Positions 26,230 to 35,294 of a DNA stretch of 64,000 bases are shown piece by piece (the first letter of the stretch is position 1; the number at the start of each line of letters is the position of its first letter). Origin of the DNA: Streptomyces sp. NBC_01750 (GTDB taxonomy: Bacteria > Actinomycetota > Actinomycetes > Streptomycetales > Streptomycetaceae); contig NZ_CP109137.1 in NCBI RefSeq assembly GCF_035918095.1, positions 3,660,001 to 3,724,000 on the forward strand. Reading direction: 5' to 3'. Made by a program: the position numbers and the translations under genes. The notes under the pieces are model-generated. The model was not told where the DNA came from and made no database searches. It saw nothing but the letters and a program-made list of their open reading frames with translations.

Positions 26230-27203
26230 CGTTTTACGAGCTCCCCCGTGCGTGTACGCCGCTCTCCTTCCTGCTGGTGCGGAAGGTCGGCGTTGGTGGC
26301 CTTCACCAGGAAGTGCGGTCGCCGCTTCACCTCGTAGTAAATACGGCCGACGTACTCGCCGACCACCCCCAGCATCAGCATCTGTACGCCGGCGAGTGCG
26401 GTGACCGCCACCAGAAGGGTGACATACCCGGGGGTGTCCACGCCGTTCACCAGGGCGACACCGACAATCCAGGCGGCATACGCCATGGCGAGCGTGACAA
26501 GCAGCAGCCCGAGATAGACGGCGGCCCGCAACGGCTTGTTGTTGAAGGAGAGAAGACCGTCGAGGCCGTAGTTGAGCAGCTTTCCGAAACTCCATTTGGA
26601 GCGTCCCTGCTCACGCAGCGCATTCTCGTACTCGAAGGTCGTGGTGCGGAATCCGACCCAGGCGAAGATGCCCTTGGAGAACCGGTTGTACTCGGTGAGT
26701 TCGAGGATCGCATCCACGGTACGGCGCGACAGCAGCCGGAAATCGCCCACGCCGTCAACGAGTTCCACGTCGACGAGGCGGTTGATCAGCCAGTAGTAGG
26801 CGCGGGCGGTGACGGTGCGGGTAACCCGGTCGCCCTTGCGGGTGCGCCGGGCGATGACCTGGTCGAATCCCTCCCGGTGCAGCTGCAGCATGCGCCGGAC
26901 CAGCTCCGGCGGGTGCTGGAGGTCGGCATCCATGATGACGACGGCGTCTCCCTCGGCATGCTGGAGGCCGGCGAGCATCGCCGCTTCCTTGCCGAAGTTG
27001 CGGCTGAAGGAGACATAGCGGGTACGAGGGTCGGCCGCGGCGATCTCCTCGAGGAGAGGGAGCGTCCGGTCCTGGCTTCCGTCGTCCACATAGACCAACT
27101 CGAATTCGTCCCCGAGCAGGGAGAGTTCTGCGGTCACATGTTCATGGAAGCGGCCGATGATCTCCTCTTCGTTGAAGCACGGAACAACTATCGAGATCAG
27201 CAC
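26226..27203 (-). CDS. GT2 glycosyltransferase, polyprenyl-phosphate sugar synthase type (GtrB-like)
   Basis: The catalytic domain occupies residues about 1-230 with IVVPCFNEEE, LVYVDDGSQDRT, SFSRNFGKEAAMLAG, VIMDADLQHPPE (metal-binding DAD) and RSKW. Two C-terminal membrane helices follow, then a basic tail. This is the GtrB/DPM1-type architecture that transfers a sugar from NDP-sugar to a lipid phosphate on the inner face of the membrane. I set the start at the GTG at 27203, because the family normally begins right at LISIVVP. An ATG at 27266 gives 21 extra residues, and neither has a strong ribosome site. It is coupled to the GtrA gene and divergent from the YfhO-like gene. The sugar is unknown. 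Confidence 0.88.
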   Translation of the reverse strand: MLISIVVPCFNEEEIIGRFHEHVTAELSLLGDEFELVYVDDGSQDRTLPLLEEIAAADPRTRYVSFSRNFGKEAAMLAGLQHAEGDAVVIMDADLQHPPELVRRMLQLHREGFDQVIARRTRKGDRVTRTVTARAYYWLINRLVDVELVDGVGDFRLLSRRTVDAILELTEYNRFSKGIFAWVGFRTTTFEYENALREQGRSKWSFGKLLNYGLDGLLSFNNKPLRAAVYLGLLLVTLAMAYAAWIVGVALVNGVDTPGYVTLLVAVTALAGVQMLMLGVVGEYVGRIYYEVKRRPHFLVKATNADLPHQQEGERRTRTGELVKR

Positions 27204-27327
27204 GGAAGAACAACATCCCACCCGAATGTCCCGTGCGGATTCCCTGCGTGACGCGTAGGCGACCATTGCGTGAACTGGGCTTCCCGGTGGATGTTTTCAC
27301 GATCGGCGCTGGCATATTCAAGGAATC

Positions 27328-29742
27328 ATGTCGACTCTGCAATCCGCGCGCGGCCGCGCCGCCGCCCTCGCCGCGCTGATCACCGTGGGGACCGTGTGCG
27401 GCGGTGACGCCGTCGCCCGCAGCTTCCCCTTCGGACCGCACACCCGCAGCGTGAACGACCTCGGCAATCAGTTTGTGCCGTTCCATGCCCATCTGTGGGA
27501 TCTGCTGCATGGCCGTGCGGACGGTGGGCTGCTGCTCAACTGGCAGTCCGGCTACGGAACCAGCTTCCTTCCCGACCTCGGGACCTATCTGACCAGCCCG
27601 TTCTCCCTGCTGGTCGGGCTCTTCCCGCGGGACGAGATCGATCTCGCCGTCTATGTGGTCACACTGCTGAAGATGGCGGCGGCGGCCGCTGCCATGACCT
27701 GGCTGCTGTTCTCCCTGCACCAGGGCGGACGCTGGTGGATGGCGGCGGTGCTCGGCGGCTCGTACGCACTGTGCGGTTGGTCGGTCGTCGAGGCCTCGTA
27801 CAACCCCATGTGGATGGACGGCCTGGTCGCCTTCCCCCTGCTGTGCCTGGCCGGCGAGTGGGCGCGCACGGCACGGCGGCCGCTGCTCGGCCCGTTGATC
27901 GTCGCGGTGGCGTGGATCGCCAACTTCTACACCGCCTACATGGCGACCATCGGGGCCGCACTGGTGCTCGCGGTGCGGCTGCTGACGGCGGATACGGACG
28001 CACGGGAGCGGATGCGGGCGCTGCTGCGGGCCACCCGGACCGTGCTGCTCGGTATCGCGCTGGCAGGGCCCGTGCTCATCCCCGTCTTCCTCGGTTCCCA
28101 GCACGCCTATCCGGGGTGGACGAGGCAGTTCTCGCCGGCCGGCTGGGCCGATGTGTTCGCGCGGACGCTGCCCGCGACGTACAGCTTCTTCACTCCCGCC
28201 GTCTTCCTGGGCAGCGGTGCGCTGCTGCTGGCGTGCACGCTCGCCTTCAACGGCGCCGTCCCGCGGCGCGAGCGCTGGGTGTGGACCGGTCTTGCCGTGT
28301 CGGTCGCGCTCTCCCTCCAGTGGGGGCCGACCCATCTGGTGTGGCATGTCTTCGCGACGCCCAACGGCAGCCCGTACCGGCAGACCTTCGTCTTCGCCGG
28401 AATCCTGGTGATCGCCGCCTGGATCTGTCTCTCCTCCGACTGGCCGGGGCGGCGTGCCCTGCTCGGCGGCGGCGCCGTGGTCACGGCGACCGCGCTCGCC
28501 GGCGCCACCAGTGAGCTGGTCACCGTCTGGACGCTTCTGCTGTTCGCGGCCGGGTTCGCGGCGGTCGTCGGCGGTCTGCTCCTGGCCGGCCGTGGCACAT
28601 ACACCGTCCTCGCCGCGCTGCTGCTCAGCGGCACGCTGGTCGGCCAGGCCGCGGCGACCACCGCATACGCCGACCGGATGAAGCTCGGCAGGCTGGACGA
28701 CTACCCGGCCTGGGGCGAGCCCCACAGCGAGCGCGCGGCGGCGGTGGCGAAGGCCGACGGCTGGCCGCGCTACCGCACCGACCCCGGCCGCGACCAGATC
28801 ACCGGGAACGATCCGGTCCTGCTGGGCGGCCAGGGCGGCCAGTACTACAGCAGCCACACCCCGGATGTGTACACGCGCACGCTGGCCGCACTCGGCGCGG
28901 GCTGGACGTCCAACGGCCGCAGTGTGCAGTCCCTCGACAACCCGGTCACGGACGCGATCTTCGCCGTCGGAGCACGGGTGCGCACCGCTCCCGGGAAGCA
29001 CCCGGAGGCGACCCGGGCCGAGCAGGTGCCGCCGCTGGTGACCGTGCGGCCGCCCGGGGCCGAGCCGCGGTACGACTGGAACCCCTTCCGCAACCAGGAG
29101 CGGCTGCTCGGCTCCGCGGTCTACGACACCCCCGCCGGTGGCTCCTGCCCGGTCGGCAGCGAGGTCTTCCTCTGGGCACCCGACTACACCGGCAGGGCAA
29201 GGCTCGGCGACTCGCCGTGGGTGACGCTGCGCGGCGGACAGCCGAAGCGGCGTGCCGCGCTCACGTCGCTCGGGACGGTGAACTCGCCGGGCGAGAAGGT
29301 CGGTTACAGCAAGGACCCCCACCGCACGACGCTCGGCTGTCTGGACCGGGCGAAGCTGACCGCCGCCGTGGACCGGCTGAAGAGGACCGGCGCGCTCTCG
29401 GTCGAGGTGTCCGACAGCGGCGTACGGGCAGAGCTCCCGCCCGGCACCAAGGGGACTGCTGTCCTCGCCGCGACCCGGATCGCGGGCTGGACCTGCAACG
29501 GCAAGCCGGCCGGCTCCCACCTGGGGCTCGTCGCCGTACCGCTGGACGGCTCCACGACACGGGTGGACTGCTCCTTCCGCCCTCCCGGCCTGAAGGCGGG
29601 TGCGGCGATGGGATCCACGGGCCTGCTGGGGCTCGTACTGATGGCGTTGCTGCCCGGGGTCCGCAAGCGGTCGCGCCGCGCCCCGGAAGCCGCAGACACC
29701 ACCAGCGACACGAACAACAGCCAACTACAGAAGTCACACTGA
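27328..29742 (+). CDS. YfhO-family multipass membrane protein
   Basis: The 804-residue protein starts at an ATG at 27328. It has a long N-terminal region with about a dozen hydrophobic helices to about residue 460 (VGTVCGGDAVA, GSYALCGWSVVEASYNPMWMDG, FYTAYMATIGAALVLAV). A roughly 300-residue extracytoplasmic part and one last helix (GSTGLLGLVLMALLP) plus a basic end follow. The early NDLGNQFVPFHAHLWD and GTSFLPDLGTYLTSP patterns match the YfhO family. Members belong to the GT-C-like membrane glycosyltransferases linked to glycosylation of teichoic-type polymers. Together with the divergent GtrB/GtrA pair this forms a plausible three-component system that decorates a surface polymer outside the membrane. 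Confidence 0.85.
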   Translation: MSTLQSARGRAAALAALITVGTVCGGDAVARSFPFGPHTRSVNDLGNQFVPFHAHLWDLLHGRADGGLLLNWQSGYGTSFLPDLGTYLTSPFSLLVGLFPRDEIDLAVYVVTLLKMAAAAAAMTWLLFSLHQGGRWWMAAVLGGSYALCGWSVVEASYNPMWMDGLVAFPLLCLAGEWARTARRPLLGPLIVAVAWIANFYTAYMATIGAALVLAVRLLTADTDARERMRALLRATRTVLLGIALAGPVLIPVFLGSQHAYPGWTRQFSPAGWADVFARTLPATYSFFTPAVFLGSGALLLACTLAFNGAVPRRERWVWTGLAVSVALSLQWGPTHLVWHVFATPNGSPYRQTFVFAGILVIAAWICLSSDWPGRRALLGGGAVVTATALAGATSELVTVWTLLLFAAGFAAVVGGLLLAGRGTYTVLAALLLSGTLVGQAAATTAYADRMKLGRLDDYPAWGEPHSERAAAVAKADGWPRYRTDPGRDQITGNDPVLLGGQGGQYYSSHTPDVYTRTLAALGAGWTSNGRSVQSLDNPVTDAIFAVGARVRTAPGKHPEATRAEQVPPLVTVRPPGAEPRYDWNPFRNQERLLGSAVYDTPAGGSCPVGSEVFLWAPDYTGRARLGDSPWVTLRGGQPKRRAALTSLGTVNSPGEKVGYSKDPHRTTLGCLDRAKLTAAVDRLKRTGALSVEVSDSGVRAELPPGTKGTAVLAATRIAGWTCNGKPAGSHLGLVAVPLDGSTTRVDCSFRPPGLKAGAAMGSTGLLGLVLMALLPGVRKRSRRAPEAADTTSDTNNSQLQKSH

Positions 29743-29829
29743 CTGTTCATCAACTCGTGAGCTTGCAAGGGATCTTGTTCATCTGAGGGCCACCGCACCG
29801 TTCACCATTCGACGCCTAACGTCCAGCCC

Positions 29830-31797
29830 ATGACGAGGATTTCACCGCGTGCTCACATAAGACGCACTGCCCTGACCGCAGCCCTTGCCGTCGCCGTTCC
29901 CGTGCTCGTGGCGCTGCCCGCCGGAACCGCCCAGGCGGCCAACGCGCCGGTGACCTGCACCACCACCGGCCCGACGTACACGCTGGACCCGGCGGGCAAG
30001 CTGTACCGGCAGGACATGCCGACGCCCATGACGGGCGCCGCGCTGCCGAACGGGAGCGTCATCGACTCCACCTGGACCGGCTACGGCCAGATGATGGCGG
30101 GCCCGGCCGCCACCTTCTACGGGATCAAGTCGGACGGCCTCTACTACTCCCATCGCATCAGCGCCTCGGCGACCTGGGACGTCCACCACAAGAAGATCAG
30201 CTCCGGCTTCACGGAGTTCAAGGCCGCGGGCAAGACCGATGAGATCACCATCGACCGCGGCGGCTACATCTGGACGCTGGCGGGCTCCACCGGCGGACTG
30301 CGCTGGTACAAGTACGACGCCGCTGCCGGGGACTTCATCACCGGCAGCGGAAAGATCGTCGACATGGGCTGGGACCGCTACGACGCGATCTACGCCGCCG
30401 ACAAGGGCGTGATCTACGGCCGCTCGGCGACCGACGGCAAGCTCTACCGCTCCCGCTACGACGTGACCAGCCAGCGCTGGATCGAGCGGCATGTCCTGGA
30501 GTCCGCGGCCGACTGGAGCGACTCCAAGACGATCACCTCCTTCGGCGGCGACACGCTCTTCCGTGTCAAGGGCAACGGCGCGGTCACGTACTACCGCTTC
30601 GACGAGGGCATCCGCGACTTCCCGGTCTACAACAAGCAGCTCGAGGCGAGCGGCTGGGCCGCGTTCACGTCGGTGTCCGGCGCGCCCGACGCCTGCCGGA
30701 TCGATGTCAACCACACCCCGGCCTCGCCGTCCGTGCCGCTGGAGAACTACAGCCGGGCCTCGGTGATGCAGTCCTCGGCCGGCTCCCTGGAGCTGGCGTA
30801 CACCGACAACATCGGCCGTCTCGTGCACGGCCGGATGGGCGATCCGAACGACATCAACGGCGTCCAGTGGACGACCATCTCCGGCAACGAGGCGTTCTCC
30901 GGGCAACCGACGCTGGCCGAGCACACCGACGGACGCGTGGTCGTCACCGGGCACAACACCTCCGGCAGCGTCTGGCAGCGCAACCAGACCGCCAAGTCCG
31001 GTGCGGACTGGGGCAACTGGATCGATCTCGCGGGCGCGATGGCGCAGCACGCCGTCACCGCCAGGACCCCGTCCGGTCTCCTGGTGCAGTTCTCCGCGGA
31101 CGCGGACGGCAAGCCCTGGTACCGCATCCAGCAGCGTGCCAACGTGGACTTCATGGGCTGGACACCGCTCGCGGGCTCCGGCTTCACCGGTCCCTTCACC
31201 GCCGTGACCGTACGGGACGGCATCCAGCTCTTCGGCAAGAACGCCTCCGGGGTCCTGAGCACCGCGCTGTTCAAGGAGGCCGGTTCGCTCTCCTCCTGGT
31301 CGTCGCTGGGCGCGCAGGCCGTCACCGGCACGCCGACCGTGGTCATCTACCCCGGCTACCGTCTCCGCGTCTTCGCCACGGACGGTCTCGGCAAGGTGGT
31401 GACCACGGCCCAGTCCGCCGAGGGCAGCACCTACGGCGAGTGGAGCACCGTCGAGGGGCTCACCGCCAACGGCTCCCCCAGCGCCGTGATCTCCCCGCTC
31501 ACCGGACTCACCGAGATCGTCGTACGCGGCGAGGACGGCTACACCTACAACACGGGTGAGACTGTCCAGGGCAGCGGCACCTGGCGCACCTGGCAGCAGG
31601 CCTCCTTCGAGGCCTCCGCCACCGAGCCCACCGCGTTCACCTACACCAACGCGACCGGCCCGACCTGGGCGTACTCCTTCCGTACGGCCGACAACCAGAC
31701 CCGCGTCTACCAGGTGCAGCAGACCTCGTCGCTGAGCGCGATGCGCGCCGGGGACAAGGCACCGGCCTTCACCGGCCGCGCGCTGCCCCGCCCGTAA
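29830..31797 (+). CDS. Secreted tachylectin-like double beta-propeller lectin 3
   Basis: The start is the ATG at 29830. The 655-residue protein has a signal peptide (RRTALTAALAVAVPVLVALPAG, ending TAQA-ANA). Propeller one shows FYGIKSDGLYYSHRI, GVIYGRSATDGKLYRSRYD and TLFRVKGNGAVTYYRFDE. Propeller two shows GQPTLAEHTDGRVVVTGH, GIQLFGKNASGVLSTALF and LRVFATDGLGKVV. The two-cysteine pattern is kept (VTCTTTG and PDACRID). Compared with lectin 2 it has a C-terminal extension of about 22 residues (SSLSAMRAGDKAPAF) after the QVYQVQQ-like end. It lies between the YfhO-like gene and the sialidase and ends before a strong hairpin. Ligand unknown; a sugar on the local glycan is the natural guess. Confidence 0.88.
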   Translation: MTRISPRAHIRRTALTAALAVAVPVLVALPAGTAQAANAPVTCTTTGPTYTLDPAGKLYRQDMPTPMTGAALPNGSVIDSTWTGYGQMMAGPAATFYGIKSDGLYYSHRISASATWDVHHKKISSGFTEFKAAGKTDEITIDRGGYIWTLAGSTGGLRWYKYDAAAGDFITGSGKIVDMGWDRYDAIYAADKGVIYGRSATDGKLYRSRYDVTSQRWIERHVLESAADWSDSKTITSFGGDTLFRVKGNGAVTYYRFDEGIRDFPVYNKQLEASGWAAFTSVSGAPDACRIDVNHTPASPSVPLENYSRASVMQSSAGSLELAYTDNIGRLVHGRMGDPNDINGVQWTTISGNEAFSGQPTLAEHTDGRVVVTGHNTSGSVWQRNQTAKSGADWGNWIDLAGAMAQHAVTARTPSGLLVQFSADADGKPWYRIQQRANVDFMGWTPLAGSGFTGPFTAVTVRDGIQLFGKNASGVLSTALFKEAGSLSSWSSLGAQAVTGTPTVVIYPGYRLRVFATDGLGKVVTTAQSAEGSTYGEWSTVEGLTANGSPSAVISPLTGLTEIVVRGEDGYTYNTGETVQGSGTWRTWQQASFEASATEPTAFTYTNATGPTWAYSFRTADNQTRVYQVQQTSSLSAMRAGDKAPAFTGRALPRP

Positions 31798-31814
31798 ACG
31801 GCACACGACACCTA

Positions 31815-31847
31815 CCGCCGTCCGGTCCCGCAAGGACCGGACGGCGG
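31815..31847. terminator. Strong hairpin between lectin 3 and the sialidase
   Basis: Exact 14-bp arms (31815-31828 and 31834-31847) enclose a CGCAA loop. It begins 17 bases after the lectin 3 stop codon and ends only eight bases before the assigned sialidase start. It should end lectin transcription. If read through, the same stem would sit over the sialidase ribosome-binding region. Confidence 0.85.
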
Positions 31848-31855
31848 TCGGCGTT

Positions 31856-34800
31856 GTGCCCGAGGCCATAACGAGAAAGGCCCGAAATCCCTTGGCCCAC
31901 ATACGAACCCGGCTCAGAACCGCCCTGGTGGGGCTGAGCCTTCTGCTCGCGGCCACCGCCGCCCCTTCGGTCACCGCACCACCCGCCGCCGCCAGCGGCA
32001 CCCAGAAATCCGCCGACGCCCTGACCGGCACCGAGCAGATCCTCTTCCGCTCCGGTACCGCGGGCTACGGCTGCTTCCGCATCCCCTCCCTCGTACGCAC
32101 CAAGGCCGGCACGCTCCTCGCCTTCGCCGAGGGCCGCAAGTCCCCCTCGTGCGCCGACCGCGGTGCCATCGACATCGTGGTCCGCCGCTCCACCAACGAG
32201 GGGCGCACCTGGGGCCCGGTGCGCGTGGCGCTCTCCGGCAGCGAGAGCGACCGGGAGGCTCCGTACACCAGGGGCAACGCCTCGCCCGTCGCCGACGGGA
32301 CGACCGGGGAGGTCTTCCTGCTCTCCACCTCGGAGCCGGCCACCGCCGAGCCCGGCGGCAAGCGTCTGCCGTGGCTGCAGCGCAGCACGGACGACGGTCT
32401 CAGCTTCGATACTCCGGTGCCACTGCCGCGGTTCAGCGGCGGGGACGTGGGCTGGTACGGCACGGGGCCCGCGCACGGCATCCAGCTGCGCAACGGCCCC
32501 GCCAAGGGCCGGCTGGTGGTCGGCGCGTACGAGAGTCCCACGTCCCATTCGCAGTACGTCGGCCTCATCTACAGCGACGACCACGGCGCTCACTGGAAGA
32601 CCAGCGAAACCGCCGACTCCTTCGAGAAGGACGTACTGCTGCCGGGCGAGCCGGCCGTCGCCGAACTCGACGACGGCGGTGTCTACATCGCCGCCCGGAA
32701 CAACACCGACGCAGGACACCGCAGCCATGCGGTCAGCACCGACGGCGGTGTCACCGTCCCCGCGCAGCGACTCGTGCCCGGCCTGGTCACCCCCCAGGTG
32801 CAGGGCTCCGTGCTCGCGTTGCGGCAGACCTACCGGAGTGTGCCCGGCGACACGCTCGTCTTCGCCGCTCCCTCCCACGCCACCGACCGGCAGTCCATGC
32901 GCATCCGTTACTCGACGGACCGCGGTGCCACCTGGCGCGACGCGTCCGGCGGCCTGATCAACAACAAGCGCGCGGGCTACTCGGACATGGCCGAGCTCGG
33001 TGACGGACAGCTCGGGCTCGTCTACGAGGGAGGCACCGACTTCTCCGCCGCGAACATCTACTTCAACCGCTTCACGCCCGGCTCGGTCGGCGTGCCGGGC
33101 ACCTTCACCGGCTCGCCGAATCCGCAGCCGTCGCCGGCCGCCGGCCGCACCACGCCCGACTCCGGTCCCGAGGCGAACGACGCTTATCTGGGCGGCAGTT
33201 CGGCGCTCGGCGCCGGGCGCTTCGGCCAGGGCCTGGCGCTGGACGGAACGGGCGACTTCGCCGATCTCCCCTACACCCCGTCCCTCGATCCGGGTGCGGG
33301 TGATGTCACATACTCGTTCTTCTTCCGGTACTCGGCGACCGCGAGCAGCCCGCAGCAGGCGCTGATGTGGGCGTACGGATTCGGCACGGGCAAGCCGCAG
33401 CTGTGGATCCGCGCGCAGCCCGCCCAGGACCGGATCCTGGCCCTCGCGGAGACCGCCGCGGGCTCGGTGCAGATACCGCTGCCCGACGCCGGGACCTCGA
33501 CTGCGTACGGCGACGGTGCCTGGCACCAGCTGTCGCTGGTGCGCTCCGCCGACCAGATCCGTATCTCCGTGGACGGCAGGATCCCCGCCATCGCGACCGG
33601 GGTCACCGGCTCGCTGACCGACACCCGCGCCAAGGGCGTCGACGGTATCCGTCTCGGTGCCAAGCCGGACGCGGGCGCCGGCGAGTACTTCACCGGCTCG
33701 ATCGACGAATTCCGGGTCCACCGGACAGTCCTCACCGACGCTCAGCTGGATGCGCTGCGCACGGCGAACAGCGCGCGGGACGCGGAGGCCGCCCAGTCCG
33801 TCCGGCTGGCCTTCCAGGTCGCCGACACCGCCGACGTGCCCGCGCTGACGTCGGTCGGCGTCGAGGACGATGTCTCCGGGCACTGCGCCGACGGCACCCT
33901 CCTCGGCGGACTGCCCGACGAGGACGCGGGCCGGATCGGCAAGGGCGCGATCGGCGTCTCGGCCACCCGGCCCGGTGTCGAGACGCCGTACGTCCCCACC
34001 CTCGATGTCGGGGCGGACGACTTCACCTACACGCTGTGGTTCTCGCACTCGGCGACCGCGTCGACCCCGAACTCGGCGCTGCTGTGGGCCTACGGCTCCA
34101 CGTCCGGGCAGCCTGCCCTGTGGGTGCGCGCCCAGCCCGCCCAGGACCGGCTGTTCGCCTGGGCGGAAACCGCGGCGGGGCCCGTCCAGATCGCTCTGCC
34201 CGACCCCGGGACCTCGGTCGCCTACGGCGACGGCACATGGCATCTGCTGGCCGTCAGCCGCAGCGGCGACCGGCTGCGGCTGAGCGTGGACGGGGCCCCC
34301 GCCACCGAGGCTGCCGGTCTGTCCGGGTCCCTGACCAGCGCCGCGAATCCGGAGGGGGTCCGGGTCGGGTCCAAGCCGGGCAGTCTCGACATCCTCACCG
34401 GCCGTCTCGACGACGTCCGGCTCTACCGGCGCGCCCTCACGGAAGCCGAGTTGAAGAAGGTGACCGGATCCGCGGCGGGTTCGGCCGGCGGCTATCCGGC
34501 CGACCCGCCCGCGCTGTGGTGGTCGATGGAGGCCGGCAACACCGAGGTCCACTCGGTCGCACGGCCGGCGTCCGGGCCCGCGACGCCCGACTCCTCCGTC
34601 CACTGCAGCCACGCCTATGTCCGGGGCGGTGCACTGCCCTCGTCCTGGTCGGGCGGGGGCAGGTTCGGCTCCGGGCTGCCGCTCGACGGCACGGACGACA
34701 GCGTCGAACTGCCCTATGGCTCCGACAAGGCGCTGGGCGGCGGCGACTTCACGGTCGCGACTTGGCTCAAGTACACCGCCGGCCCCACAACCGGCAGCCA

Positions 34801-35281
34801 GGTCATCCTGTGGTCGTACGGGGTGGGTGGCGCGGAACGGCAGTTGTGGCTGCGGGCCCAGCCCTCCCAGGACCGGCTCACCGCACTCCTCCAGACGGAC
34901 ACCGCCACGGTCCAGCTGTACGGGGCCGACAGCGGCAGCGCGTCCGGTTTCGGCGACGGCGCCTGGCACCATGTCGCACTCGAGCGCTCCGGCGGTCTGC
35001 TGTCCCTCTCGGTGGACGGCAAGCTGCTGGACGACGCTCCGGTGCCGGCCGGCTCGGTGACGTACGGGGACAGCTTCGCGGTGTCCGGGATCCAGCTGGG
35101 CACGCGGCCGGACGGCGTGGAACGGTTCAAGGGCTCCCTGGACGAATTCCGTCTCGTGCGGCGGGCATTGACCGATCAGGAGCTGACCGCGCTGCGGTCG
35201 TCGAACGCGGACACCGGGACGGCCACCACCGTCCGGCTGCCCTTCGACACGCTGTCACCGCAGGGGCACGCCCGGATGTGA
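31856..35281 (+). CDS. Secreted exo-sialidase (GH33-like) with three LamG domains
   Basis: The 1141-residue protein starts at a GTG at 31856, close behind a hairpin. The start is slightly uncertain, with no clear ribosome site. A signal peptide (TRLRTALVGLSLLLAATAAP) precedes a six-bladed sialidase domain (~55-420) with the FRIPSLV arginine motif, CADRGAIDIVV and several Asp-box motifs (STNEGRTWG, SDDHGAHWK, STDRGATWR). GYSDMAELGDGQLGLVYEGG also fits. Three concanavalin/LamG-like domains follow (~445-640, 650-865, 880-1125), each with a WAYG/WSYG, LWxRAQP-QDR and DGxWH signature. The enzyme should release terminal sialic-type sugars outside the cell, and the LamG repeats may anchor it to glycan. 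It converges on the kinase gene with only 13 bp between. Confidence 0.9.
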   Translation: MPEAITRKARNPLAHIRTRLRTALVGLSLLLAATAAPSVTAPPAAASGTQKSADALTGTEQILFRSGTAGYGCFRIPSLVRTKAGTLLAFAEGRKSPSCADRGAIDIVVRRSTNEGRTWGPVRVALSGSESDREAPYTRGNASPVADGTTGEVFLLSTSEPATAEPGGKRLPWLQRSTDDGLSFDTPVPLPRFSGGDVGWYGTGPAHGIQLRNGPAKGRLVVGAYESPTSHSQYVGLIYSDDHGAHWKTSETADSFEKDVLLPGEPAVAELDDGGVYIAARNNTDAGHRSHAVSTDGGVTVPAQRLVPGLVTPQVQGSVLALRQTYRSVPGDTLVFAAPSHATDRQSMRIRYSTDRGATWRDASGGLINNKRAGYSDMAELGDGQLGLVYEGGTDFSAANIYFNRFTPGSVGVPGTFTGSPNPQPSPAAGRTTPDSGPEANDAYLGGSSALGAGRFGQGLALDGTGDFADLPYTPSLDPGAGDVTYSFFFRYSATASSPQQALMWAYGFGTGKPQLWIRAQPAQDRILALAETAAGSVQIPLPDAGTSTAYGDGAWHQLSLVRSADQIRISVDGRIPAIATGVTGSLTDTRAKGVDGIRLGAKPDAGAGEYFTGSIDEFRVHRTVLTDAQLDALRTANSARDAEAAQSVRLAFQVADTADVPALTSVGVEDDVSGHCADGTLLGGLPDEDAGRIGKGAIGVSATRPGVETPYVPTLDVGADDFTYTLWFSHSATASTPNSALLWAYGSTSGQPALWVRAQPAQDRLFAWAETAAGPVQIALPDPGTSVAYGDGTWHLLAVSRSGDRLRLSVDGAPATEAAGLSGSLTSAANPEGVRVGSKPGSLDILTGRLDDVRLYRRALTEAELKKVTGSAAGSAGGYPADPPALWWSMEAGNTEVHSVARPASGPATPDSSVHCSHAYVRGGALPSSWSGGGRFGSGLPLDGTDDSVELPYGSDKALGGGDFTVATWLKYTAGPTTGSQVILWSYGVGGAERQLWLRAQPSQDRLTALLQTDTATVQLYGADSGSASGFGDGAWHHVALERSGGLLSLSVDGKLLDDAPVPAGSVTYGDSFAVSGIQLGTRPDGVERFKGSLDEFRLVRRALTDQELTALRSSNADTGTATTVRLPFDTLSPQGHARM

Positions 35282-35294
35282 CCGGCCGGCCCGG

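Noticed and set aside
27142..29724. Long minus-strand frame opposite the YfhO-like gene
   Set aside because: The plus-strand frame has membrane helices and family motifs. The opposite frame is Arg/Gly/Gln-rich without structure.
33190..35230. Periodic DNA similarity suggesting tandem gene duplication
   Set aside because: Explained by three LamG domains within one sialidase frame.
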